In this document: one piece after another, positions 34,028-41,485 of the stretch | Numbering within the stretch: the stretch's first letter is position 1 | Layout: the number at the start of each line of letters is the position of its first letter | Origin: Mycolicibacterium litorale | Lineage (GTDB): Bacteria > Actinomycetota > Actinomycetes > Mycobacteriales > Mycobacteriaceae | Length of the DNA: 64,000 nucleotides | Assembly (NCBI RefSeq): GCF_014218295.1 | Contig: NZ_AP023287.1 | Span: forward strand, 3,038,001-3,102,000 | Reading direction: 5' to 3' | The notes under the pieces: model-generated | Databases searched by the model: none | What the model was told of the DNA's origin: nothing | The model's input: only the letters and a program-made list of their open reading frames with translations | Program-made: the position numbers and the translations under genes

Positions 34028-34387
34028 TCAGAACGGTGGCGGCCCGTCGTCCGGATTCGGTTCGGCGTTCCCAAGCAGGTATGCGTAGGCGTCCCGGCGC
34101 TTCTCCTGGCGCATGGCTCGGTTGTGGGCGCGCTCCCGGGCGATGGCCGCGGCCCCGCTCTGAGCGCGGGTGCGGCGGCGGCGAGGCATCTTGGCGTTGC
34201 GGTCGCCTCCGGCGATGCCTGCCTTCTTCGGGACGACGACGGGCGCGGTCGGGGCACATAGACGTGGAAACAGCAACGCGCTGCCCGGGGTGGTGACATA
34301 GGTATGGCCCGACGGGGCGGCCCATATGACGGTGCCGTCGGGTAGCTGACGGTCCTTCCAGCCGCCGAAGGTCTTGAGCATATGGTG
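34028..34387 (-). pseudogene. C-terminal half of a DUF222/HNH (13E12) gene cut by the phage satellite
   Basis: The frame reads H-M-L-K-T-F directly from the attL core and continues DRQLPDGTVIW and HTYVTTPGSALLFP, the standard end of 13E12 HNH proteins, to a stop at 34028. The first half of the HNH motif (NLKCLCRLH) lies 8.8 kb away at 43222-43254. Joining at the shared GTG restores CxCRxHHxLKT in frame. Upstream of that the N-terminal part is not recognisable, so the target was probably already decaying. Confidence 0.8.
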
Positions 34388-34415
34388 GCACCGGAACGGT
34401 AAACAACATTCCGGG
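34365..34415. other. attL: attL of the phiRv1-like satellite (core GTG 34385-34387)
   Basis: The left junction between bacterial 13E12 DNA and the satellite. The crossover is placed at GTG because this restores the HNH reading frame when joined to attR. A dyad, CCGGAA-N12-TTCCGG at 34391-34414, lies just inside the element and may be an integrase arm or a hairpin. Confidence 0.65.
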
Positions 34416-34448
34416 CTGCAGGCCCGTCTTCGCCGCTGGCTGGCTCGC

Positions 34449-35450
34449 TTAGGTGGCGGTCCGCCCTTTGGTCTTGCCCGCGAAGAACTGGCCCCTTGTC
34501 GGATCGCCAACTGGGGATACTCGTGCGCCCATCTGCGTCCCGTCCTTCCCCTCGGTGACTACCCAGTGGAACGTTTGGTCGCCCATTTCAGCAGTCCCGA
34601 CCGAGTAGGGGGTTCCGTCATACTGCCCATGCTTGAGTGGCACTTCCTCGACATAAGTGCGCATGAGGCTGGTGATGTGCACGCGTGTAATTTGACGTTG
34701 AGTTTGCGGGGGATCGGTGTCGTCGAGGACGAGGCACATCGGAGACCCGTCATTCGCCGTAGGGGTGTGATCTGAAGTCAACTCCCCCTCGCCGGTGACG
34801 GCATCCCGGAAGATCTCGCCGCTTACGTCGATCTTCTGAAGACACAATTGAGCGAGATCCTTCGCCGCGCAGACCGAACTACCGTCGCTGCTCACTACAG
34901 CGAGAGATTCAAACGGACCCGCGATTTCGATACTGCCGATATCGCGAAGGGGCGGGTCGAAGTCGATGACGACTTTCTTTGCCGTGAGGTCGAATCGCTT
35001 TGCCCATACGGTGTGGATGTTGTTCACTATTTCGCCGACAAACCCCGGTTCGACGTCGGTCGGAGTGATGGCCTTCATCCCGAAGAAGTCGGCCAACTTC
35101 AGGGCGTTCTTGGTAAATCCACTGGAGGAGACCAACACCACTTTGCTGGTGGGTAAATGGGAGTGCTTCGCGTGCATCGCCTCCACCCACTCGACCGTCT
35201 GCTTTCGACTGCCCGACATCCGACATTCAATCCCGATGAGCACCTCATGTCCGGCCAGCTCGCTACGGATGCAGATGTCGACCTCGCGGGTCTCACCGGG
35301 AATCGCCCGATCCGGGAGCATCGCCGACGCAGTCACGGCATCTTCACCTGCAATCTGGGTTAAAACCGTTATGAGTTCTTGGAAGTCATTTGTCCGTTGG
35401 GGCACAAATCGGAACCTACAGGCGTCGAGTCGAGCGCGCCGCGGAAACAT
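34449..35450 (-). CDS. PD-(D/E)xK restriction-endonuclease-like cargo protein
   Basis: A 333-residue protein. Residues ~45-130 look like an Mrr-type nuclease fold: an aspartate in REVDICIR, then the beta-strand IGIECR in place of the usual ExK, then a helix ending at VLVSSSGFTKNAL. The lysine position is occupied by arginine or by a nearby residue, so catalysis is uncertain. The C-terminal ~180 residues match nothing I recognise. Base composition is visibly less GC-rich than its surroundings. It is the first gene inside attL, where satellites often carry defence or immunity cargo. Role inferred, not shown. Confidence 0.55.
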   Translation of the reverse strand: MFPRRARLDACRFRFVPQRTNDFQELITVLTQIAGEDAVTASAMLPDRAIPGETREVDICIRSELAGHEVLIGIECRMSGSRKQTVEWVEAMHAKHSHLPTSKVVLVSSSGFTKNALKLADFFGMKAITPTDVEPGFVGEIVNNIHTVWAKRFDLTAKKVVIDFDPPLRDIGSIEIAGPFESLAVVSSDGSSVCAAKDLAQLCLQKIDVSGEIFRDAVTGEGELTSDHTPTANDGSPMCLVLDDTDPPQTQRQITRVHITSLMRTYVEEVPLKHGQYDGTPYSVGTAEMGDQTFHWVVTEGKDGTQMGARVSPVGDPTRGQFFAGKTKGRTAT

Positions 35451-35527
35451 ATGCGTACCCGGCTTCGGTGCGATTTCCGCCGAGGCTAGCCGACATAGCG
35501 GCTTGCACTTTCCACCACGGCGAGTCG

Positions 35528-36146
35528 GTACCTGGGCGGTAGTCCGTCGCAGCGAACGCGGTGACCGCTGGGCAGCCTGGGCGGGAGACGGAGCCGAGCC
35601 GCTAACCCGAGACCCCAGCGGGGCAGAAGTAAGCCCTGTTTGAGAGTGGTTTGGTGAGCTGACATTGTCGGAGATCTACCTATTGTCCGAGCGGTCGTAA
35701 TGCCCCGAGTCACAGACGGGGAGACCGAAGTACGGGGGGACATCGCCTCAGGTACACAGTTTTCAGCAACTCCGGCCAGGTACCGCCCAATAGTCCTGCT
35801 CAGCGCTGTTCTGGACGAAGGCCGGCCTTCCTAGGTACGGCAAGCGCGGCCTCAAAGCGCGCTGGAAAGTTCGCCCGGGGGGAGATCAACACACCTGCGT
35901 CAGGTTTCTGTGGTTGCTGCTGTGAACTTTTCACCCCCCTATCCCGCCCTGGTGGTGATGTACCTGGGCATCGGCCCTGTTCAGAGGGGGTTTCGCCAGG
36001 TACTTCCGGCGAGCGGCTGTTGGCGCGGAGTACCTGGTCGGGCGGGTTCGGCGGTGCGATCGGGCTCGGGCCGATGTACCTGGCGCTCGTACCTAGGTGG
36101 AGTCGGTACCTGGGGGCTGGCTTGGCGGGGCGCTGGTTGTACCTGG
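35528..36146. repeat. Array of 11 GTACCTGG-type repeats in both orientations
   Basis: Copies of GTACCTGG or a one-base variant start at 35528, 35960, 36030, 36076, 36089 (TAG variant), 36106 and 36139 on the plus strand. The reverse form CCAGGTAC or a variant ends at 35755, 35783, 35838 (TAG variant) and 36003. The copies cluster most closely in 35960-36146. Spacing is irregular and flanks are not conserved. No convincing gene lies in 35451-36167, so this is a control region: an origin, operator array or packaging site. Confidence 0.75.
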
Positions 36147-36167
36147 CGCGGGCGCTAATGTCGCGGC

Positions 36168-36479
36168 GTGGCTCGCATCCTCGACACCTGCGCGGCGCTC
36201 GAACGGTTCGAGTGGCTGCGCGACGGCGTCGATCATGGTCTCGATCGGGGACTCCCCGCCGAGGTGGAGGTTGTGCACGCGGTGATCGTCGGGCCGGAGC
36301 CGATGAGCGGTCTGCGCGGGGAGGTCCTTGACGCGACTGAGCCGGTGTTCGCCACTCACGGTCGGGTGATCGACGCGGCGTGCGGTCGGCATGTGCGGGT
36401 GCTGCTGCCCGAGCCGTTCGACTCGACGCACTCGAAGGCCTGCGGTCGGTGTCTCGACGCCATCGGGCTCAAGGGATAG
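36168..36479 (+). CDS. Hypothetical protein with terminal CxxC, satellite cargo
   Basis: A 103-residue protein, the only plausible plus-strand gene of the satellite. It starts with GTG at 36168, eight bases after a TAATGT -10-like box, so it may be leaderless; the last repeat of the GTACCTGG array lies just upstream of the box. Sequence near the C-terminus contains SKACGRCLDAIG, a CxxC pair, but no complete zinc-binding set. No family recognised. Confidence 0.5.
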   Translation: MARILDTCAALERFEWLRDGVDHGLDRGLPAEVEVVHAVIVGPEPMSGLRGEVLDATEPVFATHGRVIDAACGRHVRVLLPEPFDSTHSKACGRCLDAIGLKG

Positions 36480-36599
36480 GGCTAGCGGCTCAGCTCGGCG
36501 TTGCGCTCTCTCGCGCTGGGGGTGAGCCCCGCGCCGCTGCGAGGACGCAGGTGGGCGCGGGGCTCGGTCCGGGGTTCGAGCACGGTCAGCGTGGCGGGG

Positions 36600-36938
36600 C
36601 TAGGGATTGCCTGGGGACGCGCTGGCTGGCTCTCGCCTCGGTCTTGGTGGGGCGCGGAGTCGGCACGCCGGGTTCGCTGGTCGCTCAACGAACCCCATGC
36701 CGTGGTGGCGCTCGACTCCGCGCCCGGTCTCGCGCGCCCCGGAGATCCGGTCGCGGAGCGGGCGAGAGGTTGGGCTGGGCGCGGCCCGCATCGCCTCGGT
36801 GCTCGGGGGTGCTTCCTTCACCGTCGAGCCGTCCGCGATGCGGGGCCGCGCTCCCTTGCCGCTATCAGCGCCACCGCAGCAGCCTCCCGGAGGTGGCTTC
36901 TGGGCCGAGTGGTCGGCGCTGATGGCAGGCAAGCTCAT
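36600..36938 (-). CDS. Hypothetical protein, possible last gene of the capsid operon
   Basis: A 112-residue frame whose ATG overlaps the stop of the preceding small gene as ATGA, the arrangement used throughout this element. Composition is rich in proline, arginine and serine with no recognisable domain. The coding case rests mainly on the overlap, and other frames are also open here. Read it as a weak call. Confidence 0.3.
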   Translation of the reverse strand: MSLPAISADHSAQKPPPGGCCGGADSGKGARPRIADGSTVKEAPPSTEAMRAAPSPTSRPLRDRISGARETGRGVERHHGMGFVERPANPACRLRAPPRPRREPASASPGNP

Positions 36939-37105
36939 GTGGTGATTCCGGCGACGATCGCGGGCTCGACGAGGATGCCGCCCCAGCCGTCCGGCTTGGC
37001 GCGCAGGACGCCGCGCTGGACCAGCTCGCGAACCCGATTGGGAGTGACGCGGAGGCGGCGGGCGCAGGCGTCGACATCGAGCCACTCCCGATCGTCTAGG
37101 CTCAC
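36935..37105 (-). CDS. Small helix-turn-helix (MerR/excisionase-like) protein
   Basis: A 56-residue gene. Translation gives an acidic start, then LDVDACARRLRVTPNRVREL, a helix-turn-helix of the excisionase/MerR kind, then VQRGVLRAKPDGWGG, the wing-like turn. The GTG at 37105 overlaps the stop of the upstream 55-residue gene. It may be a recombination directionality factor or a small regulator. It is distinct from the excisionase at 41.3 kb. Confidence 0.6.
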   Translation of the reverse strand: MSLDDREWLDVDACARRLRVTPNRVRELVQRGVLRAKPDGWGGILVEPAIVAGITT

Positions 37106-37269
37106 CGACCCTGCTCCCTGAGCCAGACCTGGCCGTCATCAAGCGCCAGGCGCTCACTGGCGTGCAGGGCCGAGCCGTGGTGGCGCGCCCCGATAGGCCC
37201 ACGGCACAGCCACCGCCAGCCGAGCCCGGAAACCTCGACGGCAGTCGGCTCACCCGGCTCGGCCTTCAT
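37102..37269 (-). CDS. Small hypothetical protein downstream of capsid
   Basis: A 55-residue protein (MKAEPGEPTAVEV...) beginning one base after the capsid stop and overlapping the next gene by four bases. It has a tryptophan pair in GLGWRWLCRG and no known domain. Tight coupling to the capsid gene suggests a virion or assembly role, but this is inference. Confidence 0.5.
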   Translation of the reverse strand: MKAEPGEPTAVEVSGLGWRWLCRGPIGARHHGSALHASERLALDDGQVWLREQGR

Positions 37270-37270
37270 G

Positions 37271-38425
37271 TCAGGCCACGAGATCCGCGACGATGAACGC
37301 CGAAGGCCGCAGATGTGCAACGCCACAGCGCATTTCAGCGCGAGCGCGGAACTGGTTGTGGGTGAACAGGTCGCCGCCCGCGTCGATCTGCACGCCGACC
37401 TGCTCGCGGATCATGAGCTGGATCTTCGACCAGTCCCCGAGGACGGCAAGACCCGCTGGCATCGAAGGGGAGATGACGCGGGTGATCGTCGGGCCACCGA
37501 AGATGTTGCCGCCCGGCGTGCCCGTCAGCGCGTTGGGCAGCAGCCAGCCGCCGCCAGCGCCTTCCCGCGAGAGGTCGAGATCCTCGGCGTCGCTGGGGCT
37601 GAGCACGATCGCGTTCGGGTTCTCCCCGGCGTTCTGAGCCACCGTCAGCGCCTTGCGCAGCGTCCGCGGGACATCGGTGGTGAACGCGACTTGACGGGTC
37701 CCGGCGACGTGGAGCACCCCGTCGAAGTTCTCCCCGATCGCATCGCCGTTGATCACCTGGCGTTCGAGCGCGTCGAGCACGCCCTCCGCGAGGTCGGTGG
37801 TGAGCCAGTCCTGGAAGCCCGGTACGTCCATGACGAGCCGGTTAGGCACCGGCTCGGAGAGGTGGGCGATCACACGGGCGCGGTCCTCGACCGGCGTCAG
37901 GGTCATCACGCTCGTCGGCTTCAGCGCGTTGTCGGCCACCGGGGCGGCGTTGTTCGTTCGGACCGTCTGGCGGTGATACTCGAAGGCCGCGCCGTCGTTG
38001 AGGGGGAGCCGGTTGACCAGGAGGTCGATGAGCCGCTGGGGACGCGACATCGGCGTGATCGACGGGTTGATCAGGGACGGCACATCGAGCGAGCCGGAGG
38101 AGATCGCACGCGACTCCCCGCCCAGGCGCAGAAGCTCTGTGGCGGCGCGCTGAGCCCAGTCGCGGGCTTCGGTTACGCCGCCGCGCTGCGCCCGGCGGAC
38201 ATGCTCGACATCGGGATTGCCGTGCCCTGCGCGCTTGATCTCGGCCTGCGTCTCGTCGATCCGATCGTCGAGGGCGGCGATGTCGCCGGAGAGGCGATCG
38301 TAAGAGCGCTGCTCGGCATCGTTGAGGTGCTCGCGGTCTTCGGACCTTGCCCGGTCGAGCAGGGCGATTCGCTCGGTCATGGCGGTGCGGCGAGCTTCGA
38401 TGAGCTGCGCCAAGAACTTCTCCAC
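37271..38425 (-). CDS. HK97-type phage major capsid protein
   Basis: A 384-residue capsid protein. Residues ~1-65 form a charged coiled-coil like the scaffold-like delta domain of HK97 capsids. The HK97 fold then runs from about residue 100 with a typical late segment GGNIFGGPTITRVISPSMP and FTHNQFRARAEMR. There is no adjacent prohead protease, portal or terminase gene, so this is a satellite-style capsid that would need a helper phage or divert its assembly, as proposed for phiRv1-like elements. The GTG start is preceded by a start-associated-type motif. Confidence 0.85.
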   Translation of the reverse strand: MEKFLAQLIEARRTAMTERIALLDRARSEDREHLNDAEQRSYDRLSGDIAALDDRIDETQAEIKRAGHGNPDVEHVRRAQRGGVTEARDWAQRAATELLRLGGESRAISSGSLDVPSLINPSITPMSRPQRLIDLLVNRLPLNDGAAFEYHRQTVRTNNAAPVADNALKPTSVMTLTPVEDRARVIAHLSEPVPNRLVMDVPGFQDWLTTDLAEGVLDALERQVINGDAIGENFDGVLHVAGTRQVAFTTDVPRTLRKALTVAQNAGENPNAIVLSPSDAEDLDLSREGAGGGWLLPNALTGTPGGNIFGGPTITRVISPSMPAGLAVLGDWSKIQLMIREQVGVQIDAGGDLFTHNQFRARAEMRCGVAHLRPSAFIVADLVA

Positions 38426-38426
38426 T

Positions 38427-38441
38427 GGGTGTCCCTATCCC
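38427..38441 (-). promoter_or_regulatory. GGGATAGG-type start-associated sequence before the capsid gene
   Basis: On the minus strand GGGATAGGGACACCC ends one base before the capsid GTG. It shares both ends with the start-associated sequence (GGGATAGGAGCCC) that I recall from cluster K mycobacteriophages. It could act in translation or as a binding site. Only one copy was noticed here. Confidence 0.4.
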
Positions 38442-38763
38442 CTCAGATTTTGGGTGTGAGCGTGCGCGGCAATGGCCGGAGACCTATTGCCGTGCAGCGC
38501 TATTCACATCGGATTCGCAGGGGGACGGCCAGTGCCAGGCAGGTCCCTTGCAAACCGGTCGCGGATGGAAGGACGCGACGGGCACGCGCTGGGGCCTTTT
38601 GTCTCGCTCGCCGTCCGGTGCCGGGACGGCCAGCTCACCTGTTTTCCGCTCGGTCTGAGGACGGGACCGCGGCGGACCTGCGCGCAGAACTTTACGCCCG
38701 CCTACCGACAGCCGCCATCACGCCACGCAATCCAAGTTCGCTTGGATGCAACATGATTCGCGG
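38442..38763. other. Non-coding gap between the early operon and capsid operon
   Basis: No frame here looks coding on either strand. It holds a conserved hairpin at 38727-38749. A promoter for the capsid operon and possibly a packaging site would be expected here, but I could not identify either. Confidence 0.4.
38727..38749 (-). terminator. Hairpin TCCAAG-CGAA-CTTGGA after the early operon
   Basis: A perfect seven-base stem with a four-base loop, 15 bases downstream of the 38764 stop. It closely matches the hairpin after the integrase gene at 41666. No T-run follows, as is usual for mycobacterial terminators. The palindrome could instead be an operator. Confidence 0.5.
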
Positions 38764-39279
38764 TCAGCTGCCCGACCACGGGGGGATGCCGGATAGGTCG
38801 GACGGGGGCCGCTGCTCCTGGCGCTCCCGGTGCCACTCAGCGTCCATCGCGGCGGCGCGGGCGTTGTCGAGCATCGTCGCCACCGACTCCTCCGGAGGGC
38901 GTCGATCCTGGGCGGCTTCGTGGCGGTCCAACGCCTCGACGATGCGGCGGTTCATCCGCACGATCCATGCGCACACCTCATCGCCGGGTGTCAGCGCTGC
39001 GTCGGCGAACACGTCGTGCAGCACGATCAGCTCTCCGGTGGCGAGCGCTTCGAGCCTCACCCGGTCGGGCGGGCTGGATTCGATGCGCGCTGGGGGGTGC
39101 TCACCAAGGGTGAGCGCAATCTCGTCGGTTCGGCGGACGATCTCGTCGGCGATGTCGCCTTGCACGCCCGACGCCCACGCGGCCAGCGCCGGGTGATTGG
39201 GCAGGCTGGCGAGCATTCCGAACAGCGCCAGCAGCCGGTCGAGGCTGCCGAGGGCGAGGTGGGTGAGGTCGGGGGTCAT
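38764..39279 (-). CDS. Hypothetical satellite protein
   Basis: A 171-residue mostly helical protein (MTPDLTHLALGSLDRLLALF...). The ATG at 39279 overlaps the stop of the upstream gene and has AGGAGA eight bases before it. No domain recognised; the central ADEIVRRTDEIALTL-like helices suggest a small helical bundle. It is the last gene of the long minus-strand early operon and is followed by the conserved hairpin. Confidence 0.65.
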   Translation of the reverse strand: MTPDLTHLALGSLDRLLALFGMLASLPNHPALAAWASGVQGDIADEIVRRTDEIALTLGEHPPARIESSPPDRVRLEALATGELIVLHDVFADAALTPGDEVCAWIVRMNRRIVEALDRHEAAQDRRPPEESVATMLDNARAAAMDAEWHRERQEQRPPSDLSGIPPWSGS

Positions 39280-39629
39280 CGGTCTGTTCTCCTGTCGGTT
39301 GATTGCGTTTCCACGCAATGGCCGGCCTTCGGGTCGCGGCTCGCCGTGCGCGCCTCGGCTAGCCGTGCTCGCGCTTCGGCGAGTCGGGCGCGGCGGTGGG
39401 TGAGCAGCGGATCGTCCGGCGGTGGTCCGAACGACCGGCTCCTGATCCGGCCTCGCTCATCGGCGGCGACGATCGAGTGCCTTCCTTCGCATCGGGGACC
39501 GCATCCTCCCGGCGTCAGCTCGACCAGCGCCTCGACCGCTTCGCGGAGATGTCGCCAGAAAACCATCTCCACCCCAGGCGCGTGCATGCCCGTCTCGGAG
39601 CGCCAGCAGAGGATCGCGGCGCCGCTCAA
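39276..39629 (-). CDS. Hypothetical satellite protein with CxxxC and C-terminal coiled coil
   Basis: A 117-residue protein. The central VEMVFWRHLREAVEALVEL helix and a GGCGPRCEGRH cysteine/histidine cluster are followed by an arginine/alanine heptad-like coiled coil (residues ~78-95). The TTG start at 39629 is preferred because it overlaps the upstream stop as TTGA, continuing the chain of overlaps; ATG 39587 is the alternative. Confidence 0.55.
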   Translation of the reverse strand: MSGAAILCWRSETGMHAPGVEMVFWRHLREAVEALVELTPGGCGPRCEGRHSIVAADERGRIRSRSFGPPPDDPLLTHRRARLAEARARLAEARTASRDPKAGHCVETQSTDRRTDR

Positions 39630-39847
39630 CGGGCCAGATCCGATCCTCGGTCGTCATCCATCGCAGGAGGCGGGTTCAGGCCGTCTCCGTGGCACTGGGC
39701 GGGCAGTTCAGCGCGGTTAGGACTGAGGCGGGCGAGTGCGGCGGCGATCCGGCGTTGGCGCTGACTGGTGCACCCGCCGCAGAGGGAATCGGCTGGGACG
39801 CAGTACTTGCCGCACGCGGCGCAACGGTGGGGCCTTGGTGGGGTCAT
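39626..39847 (-). CDS. Small zinc-ribbon protein
   Basis: A 73-residue protein with an N-terminal zinc ribbon: CAAC at residues ~9-12, an extra cysteine in GKYC, and CGGC at ~23-26. An arginine-rich helix follows. The ATG overlaps the upstream stop as ATGA. Such ribbons in phage early regions often bind nucleic acid or partner proteins; the role here is unknown. Confidence 0.6.
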   Translation of the reverse strand: MTPPRPHRCAACGKYCVPADSLCGGCTSQRQRRIAAALARLSPNRAELPAQCHGDGLNPPPAMDDDRGSDLAR

Positions 39848-40098
39848 CGCGGTCCCTTCGTTCGAGGTCGGTCGGCGGCGCGGAGTCGGCGGTCGCGTTC
39901 ATGCCATCGGCATTCGAGGCACAGCCGAGCCCGCAGCGATTCGGGTCGCGACAGCTCCTCGCCGCATACCGCGCATTCGGGGTGCTCAGCGCCGCCAAGA
40001 GCGCCGATCGGGGGGGTTCGGGCATCGGTCGGCGCCCGGACGGCGGATGGGCCGTCGAGCATGCGATCAGAGGGCAGCCCGGAGCGGTCGAGAGTCAT
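39844..40098 (-). CDS. Small zinc-ribbon protein
   Basis: An 84-residue protein with a disordered N-terminal half and a C-terminal treble-clef-like ribbon, CAVC (residues ~42-45) and CLEC (~60-63), followed by a basic tail RWHERDRRLR. ATGA overlaps link it to both neighbours. No specific family recognised. Confidence 0.6.
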   Translation of the reverse strand: MTLDRSGLPSDRMLDGPSAVRAPTDARTPPIGALGGAEHPECAVCGEELSRPESLRARLCLECRWHERDRRLRAADRPRTKGPR

Positions 40099-40373
40099 GA
40101 GTCGCCCTGACCGGGCAGCATCCGATTCGCTGCCTCACGCCGCGCCGCGATACAGCCCCGGCACAACGTTGACTCCCATGCGTCCCCCAACGCCGGTTCC
40201 GCGCCACACGCCACGCATTCACCGACCTCAGCCGCCCGCGCCGCCGCGGCCACCCCCGCCCGCATTGTCGGATGCTTGACTTCCTCGACGCATGAACCGC
40301 ACAGCTCCGGACGCCAAAGGTGATACTCACGCCGAGCCGCCCGCACTCCGCACCGAGCGCAAGCCGCACTCAC
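40095..40373 (-). CDS. Double zinc-ribbon protein
   Basis: A 92-residue protein with two CxxC...CxxC units: CARC with CGSC (residues ~5-28) and CVAC with CRGC (~53-74), separated by an alanine-rich helix. The GTG at 40373 overlaps the upstream stop as GTGA. It is the clearest zinc protein of the chain. It may act as a nucleic-acid binding or transcription-modulating factor. Confidence 0.6.
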   Translation of the reverse strand: MSAACARCGVRAARREYHLWRPELCGSCVEEVKHPTMRAGVAAAARAAEVGECVACGAEPALGDAWESTLCRGCIAARREAANRMLPGQGDS

Positions 40374-40942
40374 GACTCAACCCTCGCTTCGGCGCACGGC
40401 CGACACAGATTCGGCCACGGCTCGATCCCAGCCTCGAACTGTGGACACTCCGCAGTCGAGCAGAGGAGAGCCTGACCGTTGGGGGTTACCTCCCGAGTCC
40501 TTGCCTGTCCTTCCTGTCCTTGCCTGTCCTGTCCTTCCTGTGTGGTCCCGGGGGAACGTCCCCCGGGACCGTCCCGCGGGACATCGCACTCACCGGAGGG
40601 CTTTTCGACCGCCCTCGCTCGCTGCCGCTGCTTCTTGTGCCGCTCCCGCCGACGTGCGTTCTCCAGCACTTCCAGTTCCGAACGGCTGGTCTGCGTAGAC
40701 ACGAAATCGGTGATCAGCCATCCGTGTCCTAGCGCCGTCCACAGTCCCGATGCCACCAGCGCAGGCACCGAGCCGCGAACGAACGTTGGGATCAGCGCTA
40801 GATCGTCGGGCTCAATGAGGCCATCAGTTCGATTACTGACCGACCACATCAACGCCTGTGCGAAGGACCGGAATGAGGCGTCGTCCAGACGCGCCAAGCG
40901 CCGGTCCGTCAGCCACTTCTCGGGCAGTCGGGCATCAGTCAC
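40370..40942 (-). CDS. Phage replication-organiser-like protein with low-complexity linker
   Basis: A 190-residue protein. The N-terminal ~90 residues (WLTDRRLARLDDASFRSFAQ...) resemble the winged-helix domain of proteins found in early regions of mycobacterial prophages and thought to act in replication. A basic helix with RRRERHKKQRQRARA follows, then a glycine/glutamine repeat (GQDRQGQEGQ) encoded by TGTCCT repeats. The last 30 residues hold two more CxxC-like cysteines. The function is inferred from position and pattern only. Confidence 0.55.
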   Translation of the reverse strand: MTDARLPEKWLTDRRLARLDDASFRSFAQALMWSVSNRTDGLIEPDDLALIPTFVRGSVPALVASGLWTALGHGWLITDFVSTQTSRSELEVLENARRRERHKKQRQRARAVEKPSGECDVPRDGPGGRSPGTTQEGQDRQGQEGQARTREVTPNGQALLCSTAECPQFEAGIEPWPNLCRPCAEARVES

Positions 40943-41124
40943 CGCGGCATGCTCCTGATTGGCGGCGCAGCTTCACGGGTCTCGTCGGTGGGCGCGGATA
41001 CGCTCGGAGGACAACTCAATCGACTGGATCGAAAATCGACCAGTGCCAGGTCCGCTGGGACCGTTACGACCCGCCGCAGGGGTGCCACCCGATGACCGGC
41101 GGGTCGTTGCACGTCTGGGCTCAT
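40939..41124 (-). CDS. Small hypothetical satellite protein
   Basis: A 61-residue frame, linked at both ends by overlaps (ATGA upstream, GTGA downstream). The sequence has no recognised domain. Support comes from the unbroken chain of coupled genes; composition alone would not justify it. Confidence 0.4.
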   Translation of the reverse strand: MSPDVQRPAGHRVAPLRRVVTVPADLALVDFRSSRLSCPPSVSAPTDETREAAPPIRSMPR

Positions 41125-41282
41125 GACACCGCCCTCGGAGTGGTTCTCACCGGTCGAAGCAGCTCAGCCAGACGCGCACGGGTCTCCGGGCTAAGAGGCG
41201 GCGCTGACGCGAGAGCGCGAGCCACCCAGACCTCGACGCGGTCGTCCGAACCGTCGTCTGCGGCGACTCGGTTGCGGCTCAC
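41121..41282 (-). CDS. Small hypothetical satellite protein
   Basis: A 53-residue gene read directly from the sequence, starting at GTG 41282. The translation begins VSRNRVAADDG and continues with an alternating helix (VEVWVARALASAPPLSPE, then TRARLAELLRP), the composition of a real protein. Its start overlaps the excisionase stop and its stop overlaps the next ATG. No family recognised. Confidence 0.55.
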   Translation of the reverse strand: MSRNRVAADDGSDDRVEVWVARALASAPPLSPETRARLAELLRPVRTTPRAVS

Positions 41283-41485
41283 GATGCCCGACCGATCCGT
41301 AGTTCACCCGCCAGGATGGCGTCAACCGTCTCGCGGCGGATGCGCCAAGTTCGGCTGCCGAGCTTCGCTCCGGGGAGCGCGCCGGTTCTGAGCAGGTGGT
41401 AGATCCAGTCGCGGCACAGTCCCAGTTCTTCGGCGACTTCGGCTGCGGAGAGCGTGCGGGGCCGGTCCCCGCGGTTGTCGTTCAT
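41279..41485 (-). CDS. Excisionase-type helix-turn-helix protein
   Basis: A 68-residue protein of the excisionase/HTH_17 class. LSAAEVAEELGLCRDWIYHL is the helix-turn-helix and GALPGAKLGSRTWRIRRET the wing. It probably directs the integrase toward excision and may regulate the early operon. It is the first gene of the operon that runs to 38764. Confidence 0.8.
   Translation of the reverse strand: MNDNRGDRPRTLSAAEVAEELGLCRDWIYHLLRTGALPGAKLGSRTWRIRRETVDAILAGELRIGRAS

Noticed and set aside
35486..35743. 85-codon minus-strand gene upstream of the nuclease-like gene
   Set aside because: Low-complexity arginine/proline composition, no ribosome-binding site and overlap with the repeat region.
35528..36146. 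CRISPR array made of the GTACCTGG repeats
   Set aside because: Repeats are only eight bases, occur in both orientations and have irregular spacing; no cas genes.
36501..37121. 206-codon plus-strand gene in the satellite
   Set aside because: It is antisense to three coupled minus-strand genes, including a clear helix-turn-helix protein; composition is serine/arginine-rich.
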